The position numbers and the translations under genes were made by a program. A DNA stretch of 64,000 nucleotides from Bog-1198 sp963727045. Its GTDB lineage: Bacteria; Pseudomonadota; Gammaproteobacteria; Steroidobacterales; Steroidobacteraceae. The DNA lies in NCBI GenBank assembly GCA_963727045.1, contig CAVSES010000002.1, positions 1,860,001 through 1,924,000 on the forward strand. Direction: 5' to 3'. Of the stretch, positions 26,826 to 35,534 are shown piece by piece (within the stretch, counting starts at the first letter, position 1; every line of letters starts with the position of its first letter). Under the pieces are notes generated by a model, which was not told the origin of the DNA, did not search any database, and saw only the letters and a list, made by a program, of their open reading frames with translations.

Positions 26826-27692
26826 GTGAACAAGGGCGAATTGACTCCGGATGGGCTCGTGGCAGCGATCAAGGATCTGGTCACGCTTCCCGACGTGGCG
26901 CTGCGCATCGCACGGCGGGTCAACGATCCGGATTCCTCGGCAAGCGACATAGGCCGCGAAATCAGCAGCGACCCCGCGCTCACGGCGCGATTGCTGCGCA
27001 TCGCCAACAGCCCGGCCTTCGGACAACACGGAAAGATAGCCACGATAAGCCGCGCCATCACGGTGCTCGGCATGCGCCAGGTGCGGGACTTGACCGTCGG
27101 GCTCATGGTGGTGCGCAGCTTCGACGGGATCAGCAATGAACTGATCACGATGGAGTCGTTCTGGCGGCACAGCGTCCTGTGTGCGGCAGCTGCGGACCAC
27201 ATCGCCGCGCAGCGCCGCGTGCGCAGCAGCGAAGACTCTCCATTCGTCGCGGGACTCTTGCACGACGTCGGACAACTCGTGTTGTTCAGCCGGGTCCCCG
27301 AGCTGGCACGTCTGGCGCTGATGAGGTCGATCGATTCCCCCGACGATCTGGATCTCTATGTGTGCGAACGCACCGTGATGGGGTTCGATCACACGGAGGT
27401 CGGGGTGGCGCTTGCGCAAAGCTGGGGGCTGCCCCTCGTCTTGCAGGAATGCATCGAATTTCACCACGAACCCGAACGCGCGCAAGGCTATCCCTCCGAG
27501 GTCGCGACCATACATATCGCGAACAGCGTTGCGATACTGGCGGAAATCGACAGCAGGGACCTCGCCGATGCTCCGGCCATTTCAGATGCTGCTATGCGCT
27601 TGATCAAGTTGGACCAAGCGGCGCTGACCGACATCATCGAGCGGACTCAAGAGACGGCTGCGGACATGTTGCCGCTGCTCGTCGCGGCGTAA
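26826..27692 (+). CDS. HDOD domain signalling protein
   Basis: A 288-residue protein with an HDOD domain (about residues 15-215), an HD-superfamily fold lacking the full HD metal motif and found in bacterial signalling proteins. Typical are LPDVALRIARRVNDPDSSAS, DPALTARLLRIANSPAFG, and ITVLGMRQVRDLTVGLMV. The part around GLLHDVGQLVLFSRVPE retains an HD pair. It has no second output domain. It stands at the head of the chemotaxis cluster, 178 bases before cheY, and may belong to motility control, but its partner is not known. Confidence 0.85.
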   Translation: MNKGELTPDGLVAAIKDLVTLPDVALRIARRVNDPDSSASDIGREISSDPALTARLLRIANSPAFGQHGKIATISRAITVLGMRQVRDLTVGLMVVRSFDGISNELITMESFWRHSVLCAAAADHIAAQRRVRSSEDSPFVAGLLHDVGQLVLFSRVPELARLALMRSIDSPDDLDLYVCERTVMGFDHTEVGVALAQSWGLPLVLQECIEFHHEPERAQGYPSEVATIHIANSVAILAEIDSRDLADAPAISDAAMRLIKLDQAALTDIIERTQETAADMLPLLVAA

Positions 27693-27789
27693 GGATTTTC
27701 CTGACGCCGCGGCGCGCGCCGGGCCGCGCGTACCGGGCCACGCACACGAATCGCAGCGCCACATCGCTTCGTTCATTTGAAGCGCTGCG

Positions 27790-27816
27790 TTAAGTTTCCA
27801 TGATCGATGACGATAC
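27790..27816 (+). promoter_or_regulatory. Candidate sigma-28 (FliA) promoter of the cheY-cheA operon
   Basis: TTAAGTTT, an 11-base spacer, then GACGATAC. Against the sigma-28 consensus TAAAGTTT-N11-GCCGATAA, seven of eight and six of eight positions match, with exactly the right spacing. It lies 54 bases before the cheY start in the only sizeable gap at the head of the cluster. Confidence 0.6.
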
Positions 27817-27870
27817 TCCTGCTGTTGAGTGAGCGTTATCGCGTCATCGCCGAGCGGAGATCGACTGTAA

Positions 27871-28233
27871 ATGAGCAAGAGAATTCTTACGGTCGATGAC
27901 TCGGCATCCATGCGGCAGATGGTTTCGTTCACGCTGCGCGGCGCCGGCTACGACGTGGTGCAGGCGTGCGATGGCGTCGAGGCTCTCGAATTGGCGCGAA
28001 AATCTCCGGCCGACCTGGTGCTGACCGACGTGCACATGCCGCGCATGGACGGAATCACCCTGGTGCGCGAGCTGCGGGCGCTGCCGGCCTACAAGTTCGT
28101 GCCGATGCTCATACTCACGACGGAGTCGAGCCAGGAGAAGAAGATGGACGGCAAACGCGCCGGCGCGACCGGCTGGATCGTCAAGCCTTTCAATCCCCCG
28201 CAGCTTCTTGCCACCGTCGCTCGCGTCATCTGA
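27871..28233 (+). CDS. cheY: CheY-type response regulator
   Basis: A 120-residue receiver domain with no output domain. The acidic pair is at residues 9-10 (VDDSASMRQM), phosphoacceptor Asp53 is in LVLTDVHMPRMDG, the switch Thr is in ILTTES, and Lys105 is in GWIVKPF. Sitting directly before cheA, it is the likely phospho-CheY that binds the flagellar motor, although a second receiver in the cluster (34517) is an equal candidate. First gene after the sigma-28-like promoter. Confidence 0.92.
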   Translation: MSKRILTVDDSASMRQMVSFTLRGAGYDVVQACDGVEALELARKSPADLVLTDVHMPRMDGITLVRELRALPAYKFVPMLILTTESSQEKKMDGKRAGATGWIVKPFNPPQLLATVARVI

Positions 28234-28278
28234 ACCGCAGATTCAACGGAACCCCCATATGCGCCGAAGGAATGCAGC

Positions 28279-30321
28279 GTGACGCTCGATCCGGAAATGG
28301 CGGAGATCGCGAAGGTCTTCTTCCAGGAGAGCCGGGAGGGCTTGGACGCGATGGAGTCGGGTCTTCTGAACCTCGACAGCGCCGCCGACGGTGAAAACAT
28401 CAACACCATCTTCCGCGCCGCGCATTCCATCAAGGGCGGTTCCGCAACATTCGGCTTCGCCGCTGTTGCGGAGTTCACGCACGGAGTGGAGACGCTGCTC
28501 GACGAGATGCGCAACGGCGTGCGGGCGATCACCCCCGAAGCCGTTCAGATCCTGCTGCAAGCCTGCGATTGCCTGCGCGAGATGATTGCTGCTACCGAGG
28601 CCGAACAACCCCTCGATCAAGGCAGGATCGCAAGCCTCAACGGCGACATCACGCACATTCTCGGCGAGCACCCCCTGGCGGTGCCCGCGGGAACGGCCGC
28701 CGTGCTGGCCTCAGCGGTCGATGCCGCCACCGGCGGCGGCTGGCACATTGTCTTCGAGCCTGTCGCCGATTTATTGCGGCTGCGCAATGAACCCACGCGA
28801 ATGTTCGGCGAACTCGAACGCTTGGGAGGCTTTGCCGTCCGCGCTGAGCTTTCGCGGCTGCCGACGCTCGCTGCGCTCGACCCGGAGTCGTGCTATCTCT
28901 CGTGGGAACTTGACATCGCGGGACAGGTGCCACGCGCCAGGCTCGATGAAGTGTTCGATTGGGTGGACTCCCGCTGCCGCCTCGAGTTCACGCCTACGGG
29001 GGGATTCGAACCGGTCGTGCCGGTGACCGTGCAGGGGACCATAGGTCAGACCTCTGCAACTCCCGCGCCGTCCACCGAAACGAAGCCGCCGCCGGCGGCA
29101 ATCAAGACCGCGCCGTCAACCGACGCGGGATCCATCCGGGTCGCCACCGAGAAGCTCGACAACATCATCAACCTGGTCGGCGAGCTTCTCATCACGCAGT
29201 CGATGCTCTGTCGTTTTGCGGACGGCGTCGACCCGAACGAGCTGGACCGGCTTCGTCAGGGGCTGTCCCAGCTTGCGCGCAACACGCGCGAATTGCAGGA
29301 GAGCGTGATGCAGATCCGCATGCTGCCCATCAGCTTTGCGTTCAACCGTTTTCCGCGGATTGTGCACGATCTCTCGAGGAAACTCGGCAAGAAGGTCGAC
29401 CTCAAACTCACCGGCGAGGGCACGGAGCTCGACAAGACTGTGCTCGAGAAAATAAACGACCCGCTCGTCCATCTGGTTCGAAACGCACTCGATCACGGCT
29501 TGGAAACGCCCGAGCAGCGCCTTGCCGCGGGGAAACCCGAAACCGGAAGGATTGAGCTCGGGGCGTTTCACGAGGGCGGCAACATCATCATCGAAGTGAG
29601 GGATGACGGGGCGGGACTCAACACGGCGAAAATTCTGCAGAAGGCACGCGAGCGTGGGCTGATTCCCCCGGATCAAGATCTGACCGAGGAGCAGATCGAC
29701 AATTTGATATTCATGCCGGGCTTTTCCACCGCGGAACAGCTGAGCGACGTTTCCGGACGCGGCGTCGGCATGGACGTAGTGCGGCGGAACATCAACGATT
29801 TGGGCGGCCACGTGCAAATCTCGTCCAGGGCAGGCCTCGGCAGCACTGTGCGGATTAGATTGCCCCTGACGCTGGCAATCCTGGACGGTCAACTGGTGCG
29901 GGTCGGCAAAGAGGTCTACGTCATTTCGCTGCTTGCCATCGTCGAGACCATTCAGGTCTCGCGCGACCGGGTCAACACCCTCGTGGGGCGAACCGAGGTA
30001 TTTCGTTTGCGGGAGGAATATCTGCCGGTGGTCAAGCTCTGCGACCAGTTCGGCGTCGAGCCCGACAGCAGGAGCGCCGAGAAGGGCTTGTTGGTCGTGG
30101 TCGAAGCGGACGGCAAGCGAGTCGGCGTTCTCGTGGACGATCTACTGGCGCAGCAGCAGGTCGTGATCAAGAGTCTCGAGGCGAATTTCAAATCGGTGCC
30201 CGGAATCGCCGGCGCGACCATCCTGGGCGACGGACAAGTCGCCCTGATCATCGATGTGCCGGGTCTCATCCGCTCGGCCGTCAAGCCTGGCGGCGAACAA
30301 GACATGGCGCGCGCCGCATGA
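28279..30321 (+). CDS. cheA: Chemotaxis histidine kinase CheA
   Basis: A 680-residue kinase that passes phosphate from ATP to CheY and CheB. Domains in order: HPt (about 1-110, phosphorylated His49 in RAAHSIKGGSATFGF); a middle domain (about 155-250) with WHIVFEPVADLLRLRNEP of a kind seen in several non-enteric CheA proteins; the dimerisation helices (IRVATEKLDNIINLVGELLI); the HATPase domain with N box HLVRNALDHGLE, DDGAGL and GRGVGMDVV; and a C-terminal CheW-like domain (about 535-670). The GTG start has AAGGA seven bases upstream. It is followed by cheW after 79 bases. Confidence 0.95.
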   Translation: MTLDPEMAEIAKVFFQESREGLDAMESGLLNLDSAADGENINTIFRAAHSIKGGSATFGFAAVAEFTHGVETLLDEMRNGVRAITPEAVQILLQACDCLREMIAATEAEQPLDQGRIASLNGDITHILGEHPLAVPAGTAAVLASAVDAATGGGWHIVFEPVADLLRLRNEPTRMFGELERLGGFAVRAELSRLPTLAALDPESCYLSWELDIAGQVPRARLDEVFDWVDSRCRLEFTPTGGFEPVVPVTVQGTIGQTSATPAPSTETKPPPAAIKTAPSTDAGSIRVATEKLDNIINLVGELLITQSMLCRFADGVDPNELDRLRQGLSQLARNTRELQESVMQIRMLPISFAFNRFPRIVHDLSRKLGKKVDLKLTGEGTELDKTVLEKINDPLVHLVRNALDHGLETPEQRLAAGKPETGRIELGAFHEGGNIIIEVRDDGAGLNTAKILQKARERGLIPPDQDLTEEQIDNLIFMPGFSTAEQLSDVSGRGVGMDVVRRNINDLGGHVQISSRAGLGSTVRIRLPLTLAILDGQLVRVGKEVYVISLLAIVETIQVSRDRVNTLVGRTEVFRLREEYLPVVKLCDQFGVEPDSRSAEKGLLVVVEADGKRVGVLVDDLLAQQQVVIKSLEANFKSVPGIAGATILGDGQVALIIDVPGLIRSAVKPGGEQDMARAA

Positions 30322-30400
30322 CGCATCTTGCGGTCTACGGCGGCGGCAGTGCGCGGAGCGGGTCCTTGGAGTGCGGAAAGCTTTTGGAGACACGGAAATC

Positions 30401-30919
30401 ATGAAAAATGACAAATCATCGGCCGGCACGGACAGGTCCGCCGCCGAAACCAGCGAGCAATACCTGACGTTCATGCTCGCCGGCGAGGAATACGGAGTCG
30501 ACATCCTGAGGGTGCAGGAGATCAAGGGGTGGGACAAGGTTACGCGGATACCGCACACCCCTGACTACGTACTCGGCGTGATCAACTTGCGCGGCGCGGT
30601 CGTGCCCATTATCGATTTGCGCCGCCGGTTTGGCCTCGAGTCCATCGATTTCGGGCCGACCACGGTGATCGTTGTCGTGCGAGTCGCGGGCGGACGCGAC
30701 GAGCGCACCGTCGGAGTCGTCGTCGATGCGGTGTCCGAGGTCTACAACGTCGAATCGGCGGACACGAAACCGCCGCCGGACGTATGCGGCAGCGTCGATA
30801 CGGTGTTCGTCAAGGCGCTTGCGACGGTCGACGAGAAAATGCTGATTCTTCTCGACATCGACCGGCTCATCGGCAACAGCATCGTCGATGAACAGGAGCC
30901 GGGAGTCGCAGCAGCGTGA
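30401..30919 (+). CDS. cheW: Chemotaxis coupling protein CheW
   Basis: A 172-residue adaptor that links receptors to CheA. The CheW fold is recognised from QYLTFMLAGEEYGVDILRVQ, then HTPDYVLGVINLRGAVVPII and DLRRRFGL, and VDTVFVKALATVDEKMLIL at the end. ATG 30401 follows a GGAGA stretch and leaves the usual short polar N-terminus. Its stop overlaps the start of the STAS gene by four bases. Confidence 0.95.
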   Translation: MKNDKSSAGTDRSAAETSEQYLTFMLAGEEYGVDILRVQEIKGWDKVTRIPHTPDYVLGVINLRGAVVPIIDLRRRFGLESIDFGPTTVIVVVRVAGGRDERTVGVVVDAVSEVYNVESADTKPPPDVCGSVDTVFVKALATVDEKMLILLDIDRLIGNSIVDEQEPGVAAA

Positions 30920-31275
30920 GCGCAAAAAGGACCCGCCGCAAGACGATGACGAAGGGCGGGTCGCCGGGGAAGCCGGTCGTGCTGGGTCCTCGGGAGACCA
31001 TCGCCGGGGCGGCGGACCTGCACAAGATGCTGCTTGAGAGATTCGCCTCCGGCGCGGCGGTCGTGGTCGATGGCAGCCGCGTGGAAGAGATTGATACGGC
31101 CATTTTGCAATTGCTCGCCTGCGCATGGCGCACGGGATCGGAGCGGGGTGTCGCGTGTTCGTGGGATGGCGTATCCAATGCCCTCCATCGATCTGCGGCA
31201 CTCATCGGCGTGGCCGGGCTGCTGCATATCCTGGACGGCAAATCCGCCGGAGCCGGCGGCGATGCTGCCGCCTGA
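30916..31275 (+). CDS. STAS domain protein in chemotaxis operon
   Basis: A 119-residue single STAS domain (anti-sigma-factor-antagonist/SpoIIAA-like or MlaB-like). The core is GPRETIAGAADLHKMLLERF, then AVVVDGSRVEEIDTAILQLLA, where the residue that would be phosphorylated in SpoIIAA is Asp-Thr rather than a clear Ser in the usual DSSG setting. The first 20 residues are Lys/Arg-rich. It overlaps cheW by four bases and is overlapped by the next gene, so it is part of the che operon. STAS proteins occur in several che loci, with unknown role. Confidence 0.8.
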   Translation: MSAKRTRRKTMTKGGSPGKPVVLGPRETIAGAADLHKMLLERFASGAAVVVDGSRVEEIDTAILQLLACAWRTGSERGVACSWDGVSNALHRSAALIGVAGLLHILDGKSAGAGGDAAA

Positions 31276-31807
31276 ATCAACAGGCCAGGGCCTTTCTGAG
31301 GCGGAGCTGAGCCGCGCGCGGATCGAATCAAAGGTCATTGACGCAGTGCAGTTCGGGGCCTGGCTGGGCTGGGCGGCGACGCAGATCGAAGCCAGTCTGG
31401 CGATCGACGCCGAGTCCTGCAATCGAGTCCTCGCCTCGCTCGCGGAACTGTTGGGCGCCGCGGAGGCTTGCGCCAAGGCTGCGCCTTCGACGCCCAGGCA
31501 GGCGGTCGAACGCGACATGTGCGCCGTAATCGTCGCCATGCAGGCGCACGACCGCGTCACTCAGGGGTTCGTCCATGTCGCGCAGTCGTTGCGCAGCTTG
31601 CACGAATATTTGCGAAACACGCGATCGACCGGGACCGCCGAGTCGTGGCGGTTGCTGTGCGAGAAGCAGCTGCGGGCATTCAGCATGGCCGAGGAGCGCA
31701 TACTTTTTGCCCGGATGGTTGCCATTGAAACCCCCGACGAAGCCGCCGCCGATCCGCCCGAGAACGCCGAAATGTTCTTCACCGAACTCCGTCCCGATCA
31801 GCCATGA
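31262..31807 (+). CDS. Helical chemotaxis-operon protein with CheZ-like D-x-x-x-Q motif
   Basis: A 181-residue, almost all-helical protein of no family I can name with certainty. A long central helix reads AVIVAMQAHDRVTQGFVHVAQ. Its Asp97 and Gln101 have the D-x-x-x-Q spacing of the catalytic Asp143 and Gln147 of the CheY-P phosphatase CheZ (QDLTGQ in E. coli). The C-terminal end is acidic and Pro-containing, as in CheZ, whose tail binds CheY. ATG 31262 overlaps the STAS gene by 14 bases, and the end overlaps cheR (ATGA). The phosphatase role is inference from motif and position. Confidence 0.6.
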   Translation: MLPPESTGQGLSEAELSRARIESKVIDAVQFGAWLGWAATQIEASLAIDAESCNRVLASLAELLGAAEACAKAAPSTPRQAVERDMCAVIVAMQAHDRVTQGFVHVAQSLRSLHEYLRNTRSTGTAESWRLLCEKQLRAFSMAEERILFARMVAIETPDEAAADPPENAEMFFTELRPDQP

Positions 31808-32646
31808 ATACCCGCGCGGCTGAACAGGAATTCGAACTCACGGACTCGGACTTCAAACGCTTGCGCGATCTCGTGCATGCCCGCACGGGCATCGCACTCT
31901 CCGAAGCCAAGCGCGAATTCGTCTATGGACGGCTGGCCCGGCGTCTGCGCGCACTCAAGCTCACATCCTTCGCGCAATATTGCCAGCACGTGGAGAGTGC
32001 AGACTCCGGAGAGCTGCAGGATCTGATCAACGCGGTCACCACGAATCTCACTTCTTTTTTCCGCGAGAGCTACCATTTCGACGTCCTCACGGCGGATGCG
32101 ATGCCGGAGATAGAATCGAAGCGCAGCGCGGTCCGGCGCATAAGGCTTTGGTCGGCGGGCTGCTCGACCGGCGAGGAGCCCTACTCGCTGGCAATGGTCA
32201 TGAGCGAAACGCTCGCCCATCTGCCCGGGTGGGACATCAAGCTTCTCGCCACGGATATTGACTCGACGGTGGTGGCGACCGCGGCCGAAGGGATATACGC
32301 GGCCGACCGGTTCAAGACAGTCTCCGCCGAACGAGTCAAGAAATGGTTTCCCCGGGCGATCGGACTTCCGGACTTGCGCGCGGCGTCGGAGGAGCTCAAA
32401 TCGCTCATCACGTTCAGGCAGCTGAATCTTGTGGATTCGTGGCCGATGAAAGGTCCGTTCGACATCATATTTTGCCGCAATGTCGTGATCTATTTCGACA
32501 AGACCACGCAGCGAACGCTATTTGACCGAATGGCCGACCTGCAGGAGCCGGGTGGCTGGCTGTTCATCGGCCACTCCGAGAATCTTTCCAATGTATCGCG
32601 CCGCTACAAACTGGTGGGACGCACGGTCTACCGGCGGACGGAATGA
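31804..32646 (+). CDS. cheR: Chemoreceptor methyltransferase CheR
   Basis: Methylates glutamates of chemoreceptors with S-adenosylmethionine. The 280-residue protein has the CheR N-terminal helical domain (FKRLRDLVHARTGIALSEAK, RLRALKLTSFAQY, TTNLTSFFRE) and a Rossmann methyltransferase domain with LWSAGCSTGEEPYSLAM at the SAM site and DIIFCRNVVIYFD further on. Full length for the family. It overlaps the preceding gene and cheD by four bases each. Confidence 0.95.
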   Translation: MNTRAAEQEFELTDSDFKRLRDLVHARTGIALSEAKREFVYGRLARRLRALKLTSFAQYCQHVESADSGELQDLINAVTTNLTSFFRESYHFDVLTADAMPEIESKRSAVRRIRLWSAGCSTGEEPYSLAMVMSETLAHLPGWDIKLLATDIDSTVVATAAEGIYAADRFKTVSAERVKKWFPRAIGLPDLRAASEELKSLITFRQLNLVDSWPMKGPFDIIFCRNVVIYFDKTTQRTLFDRMADLQEPGGWLFIGHSENLSNVSRRYKLVGRTVYRRTE

Positions 32647-33299
32647 CGATGGTCAACGCATCGCCAAAAATCGTCGGGGCGCACGTTCTACCCCCGGCGC
32701 TGCCTCACTTCGAACACATTCGCCGCGCCTGGGATGCGGAAATGGGCATGCCCGTCGCCAAGCTTCTACCGGGCGATTACTACGTCACGCGCCAGAATGA
32801 GGCGATTTTCACGGTTTTGGGGTCGTGCGTGTCGGCGTGCGTGCGCGAGCGCAAACTCGGCATAGGCGGCATGAACCATTTCATGTTGCCCATTGACCGC
32901 TCGGGCGGCACCAGCGGCTGGGGGGATCAGGCGAGTTCCGCGACGCGCTACGGAAACGTGGCCATGGAGCGCCTGGTGAACGACATCATGGCCCTCGGCG
33001 GACAGCGCGCGAATCTCGAGTTCAAGGTGATCGGCGGCGGCAAGGTGCTCGACATGGCGCTCGACGTGGGTGGGCGCAACTCGCAGTTCGTGCGTGACTA
33101 TCTCAAGACGGAAGGATTCCTCATCAGCGCTGAGGATCTTGGGGACAAATTCGCGCGCAAGCTCTACTACATTCCGGCCACCGGAAAGGTCCGCGTGAAG
33201 CGACTCGTCTCCACGGTCAACAGGGCGGTGTTCGAACGCGAGCAAGAATCCGCGCCATCGGCCGCCCAGGTCACGTATGGGTCCGTCGAATTGTTCTGA
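32643..33299 (+). CDS. cheD: Chemoreceptor glutamine deamidase CheD
   Basis: Deamidates specific glutamines of chemoreceptors. The 218-residue protein carries the CheD active site: Cys62 in VLGSCVSACV and His79 in GGMNHFMLP, 17 residues apart as in the characterised Thermotoga CheD. It has a longer N-terminus (about 40 residues) than the Thermotoga enzyme. It overlaps cheR (ATGA) and is followed by cheB after 15 bases. In Bacillus-type systems CheD also partners with CheC, which is relevant to the 34906 gene. Confidence 0.93.
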   Translation: MTMVNASPKIVGAHVLPPALPHFEHIRRAWDAEMGMPVAKLLPGDYYVTRQNEAIFTVLGSCVSACVRERKLGIGGMNHFMLPIDRSGGTSGWGDQASSATRYGNVAMERLVNDIMALGGQRANLEFKVIGGGKVLDMALDVGGRNSQFVRDYLKTEGFLISAEDLGDKFARKLYYIPATGKVRVKRLVSTVNRAVFEREQESAPSAAQVTYGSVELF

Positions 33300-33314
33300 C
33301 CGGAAGCATGATGC

Positions 33315-34412
33315 ATGGACAAGAAAATCCGCGTGCTGGTGGTCGATGATTCCGCGGTCATGCGCCAATTGCTGACCGAGATCCTCTCCTCAGACCCAGG
33401 CATCGAGGTGATCGGAACGGCTCCGGATCCTTACGTGGCGCGGGAAAAGATCAAAATGCTCAACCCCGACGTGCTGACGCTCGACGTCGAGATGCCGCGC
33501 ATGAACGGACTGGCATTTCTGCGCAATCTCATGCGGCTGCGCCCCATGCCTGTCGTCATGTGCTCCTCGCTCACCCAGCAGGGCGCGGATGTCGCTCTCG
33601 ATGCCCTGGCGCTCGGGGCAGTCGATTTCGTCGCCAAACCGACGGTGGATGCGGTGCGCGGAATCCGGGACGCGGGGCAGGAGATCATCGCCAAGGTGAA
33701 GATCGCTGCGCGGGCGCAGGTCCGGCCCTTGGTCGAGGAAGTCGCCCCGGGCGCCGATGGCGGTCAAACCATGGCGCCAAGTCGCGCCGCATCCGGCGGT
33801 GCGGCAGTCAACCGGATTATCGCCATCGGCGCCTCGACGGGCGGTACCGAGGCCATCAAAATGGTTCTCGAGCGGCTGCCGGCGGATATGCCGGGCATTG
33901 TGATCGTCCAGCACATACCAAGGACTTTCAGCCTTCCGTTCACCGTTCGAATGAACGCGAGTTCGGCGCTCGCAGTCTGCGAGGCGTGTGACCGGCAACC
34001 CATCCTGGCGGGCCACGTCTACATCGCTCCCGGGGATCACCATCTCCTCGTGGTGCGCGAGGGCGATCGCTACGCCTGCCGCCTGACGGAAGGAGATCCC
34101 GTCAACCGTCATCGGCCGTCCGTCGACGTGCTGTTTCGTTCGGTGGCGCGCGCCGCAGGCCGCAATTCGATCGGGGTGATGCTGACAGGAATGGGCCGCG
34201 ACGGCGCCGAGGGGATGAAGGAGATGCGGGACGCGGGTGCCTCGACCATCGCGCAGGATGAGGCTACCAGCGTGGTCTGGGGCATGCCGGGTGCCGCCTG
34301 GCACTTGGGAGCGGTCGAGTCCCTGCACCCTCTATCGCAGATCGCCGCTTGCCTCGTCGATCTCGCGAGTGCTCCGCCAATTTCGCCGCACTGCGAGACG
34401 CCTGCGCGCTGA
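33315..34412 (+). CDS. cheB: Chemoreceptor methylesterase CheB
   Basis: Removes methyl groups from chemoreceptors and deamidates glutamines when phosphorylated. The 365-residue protein has a receiver domain (1-125, acidic pair at 11-12, phosphoacceptor Asp57 in LTLDVEMPRMNG), a linker, and the esterase domain with nucleophile Ser174 in IGASTGGTEAI, His in VQHIPRTFS, and Asp in TGMGRDGAEG. Both parts are complete. Confidence 0.96.
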   Translation: MDKKIRVLVVDDSAVMRQLLTEILSSDPGIEVIGTAPDPYVAREKIKMLNPDVLTLDVEMPRMNGLAFLRNLMRLRPMPVVMCSSLTQQGADVALDALALGAVDFVAKPTVDAVRGIRDAGQEIIAKVKIAARAQVRPLVEEVAPGADGGQTMAPSRAASGGAAVNRIIAIGASTGGTEAIKMVLERLPADMPGIVIVQHIPRTFSLPFTVRMNASSALAVCEACDRQPILAGHVYIAPGDHHLLVVREGDRYACRLTEGDPVNRHRPSVDVLFRSVARAAGRNSIGVMLTGMGRDGAEGMKEMRDAGASTIAQDEATSVVWGMPGAAWHLGAVESLHPLSQIAACLVDLASAPPISPHCETPAR

Positions 34413-34516
34413 GCTCGCCGAGATATTTTTCTGCGGACTTGAGGAACCGGGCACTGGGTCCGTGACATGAAGGAGCCGCCAATGATGCAATACGGCGCAC
34501 TCACAAGGGGCACCTG

Positions 34517-34879
34517 ATGAAGATCTTGATCGTCGATGATTCCACCGCCATGCGCATGATCGTCAAGAAGACGCTGCGTCTCGCGGGGTTCGAGGGTCAC
34601 GACATTACCGAAGTCGACGACGGTGCGAAGGCTCTCGCCTCGATCAAGGCCTCGAAGCCGGATCTGGTGCTTTCAGACTGGAACATGCCCAACATGACGG
34701 GCCTGCAACTGCTCGAGGCGCTGTCGGCTGACGGAGTCAAGCTCACCTTCGGTTTCATCACCACGGAGGCGACGCCCGACATGCGAGCCAAGGCCATCGC
34801 CGCCGGCGCGAAATTCCTCATTTCGAAGCCCTTCACGCCCGAATCGTTCGAAGAGCACCTCGGCGCCCATATTCACTAA
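34517..34879 (+). CDS. CheY-type response regulator (second copy)
   Basis: A 120-residue receiver-only protein. Acidic pair at residues 7-8 (IVDDSTAMRMIVKKTLR), phosphoacceptor Asp54 in LVLSDWNMPNMTG, switch Thr in FITTEATPD and Lys104 in FLISKPF. The SDWNMP and NMTGL sequence is closer to classical motor-binding CheY than the cheY next to cheA. It lies after cheB across a 104-base gap and just before the candidate CheC/CheX-like gene. Confidence 0.92.
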   Translation: MKILIVDDSTAMRMIVKKTLRLAGFEGHDITEVDDGAKALASIKASKPDLVLSDWNMPNMTGLQLLEALSADGVKLTFGFITTEATPDMRAKAIAAGAKFLISKPFTPESFEEHLGAHIH

Positions 34880-34905
34880 GCGCGATCAGGGAAGGAAAAA
34901 AACGC

Positions 34906-35385
34906 ATGGCCAGTGCCTATCCTCTGCCCGATGGTGCGAAGATAATCAAGTTCCTCGGCATCATGTTCGACGGCTTGGACGTAAAGCCCGGCGGCAAACT
35001 TGATCAATCGCCGGCGGGCGGAGCATGGTTTGGCGTGTTCGTTTCCGACGCCGGCGAAGTCGTGGCGATGTGCGGCGCAGACGCAGCTCTTGCCGCAGCT
35101 CTTGGCGCCGCGCTTTCCATGCTGCCCGCTGCGGCCGCCAAGGATGCTGCGAAGACCCGTGAACTCACCGCGGTCATGGTCGACAATCTGCGGGAGATCA
35201 TGAACATCTGCACGCGCCTGGTGATGGACCCCGCTTCGCCTCACCTGAAGCTCGAGCGGATCTATTCCACCGGCACGCTTCCCGCCGCCGCGGCCGCCTT
35301 TCTGACCCAGGCGAAGGCGCGGTGCGATTTTCAGGTGCAGGTGCCGAAATATGGCGGCGGTGTGCTCGCGTTCCTGACCGTTTGA
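34906..35385 (+). CDS. Candidate CheC/CheX-like phosphatase, 159 aa
   Basis: I do not recognise this family by overall sequence. The key observation is DNLREIMNI in the longest helix: Asp93, Glu97 and Asn100 fit the [D/S]-x-x-x-E-x-x-N active-site signature of CheC/CheX/FliY phosphatases, which remove phosphate from CheY-P. The conserved Pro 22 residues after Asn in that signature is not seen. Flanking sequence is an alpha/beta pattern with Ala-rich helices. It follows the second cheY by 26 bases, which suits such a role. Inference from motif and position. Confidence 0.55.
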   Translation: MASAYPLPDGAKIIKFLGIMFDGLDVKPGGKLDQSPAGGAWFGVFVSDAGEVVAMCGADAALAAALGAALSMLPAAAAKDAAKTRELTAVMVDNLREIMNICTRLVMDPASPHLKLERIYSTGTLPAAAAAFLTQAKARCDFQVQVPKYGGGVLAFLTV

Positions 35386-35534
35386 CCTCTCTCGCACGCC
35401 CCTGGCGCCCGCTCAACGGTTGCGCAAAAATTATTCCAAGCGTCCGCGCCGCACCAATCCCTGGTTGACTGCTTAGCAGCAATCTTCTCGAGTTCATTCC
35501 GTGCGCACGCTGCGCGGTTTCGGCGTGCGTGAAC

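Noticed and set aside
31125..31310. Alternative frame through the STAS and 31262 genes
   Set aside because: The STAS frame and the ATG 31262 frame explain the region with proper overlaps; this frame is Arg/Gly-rich noise.
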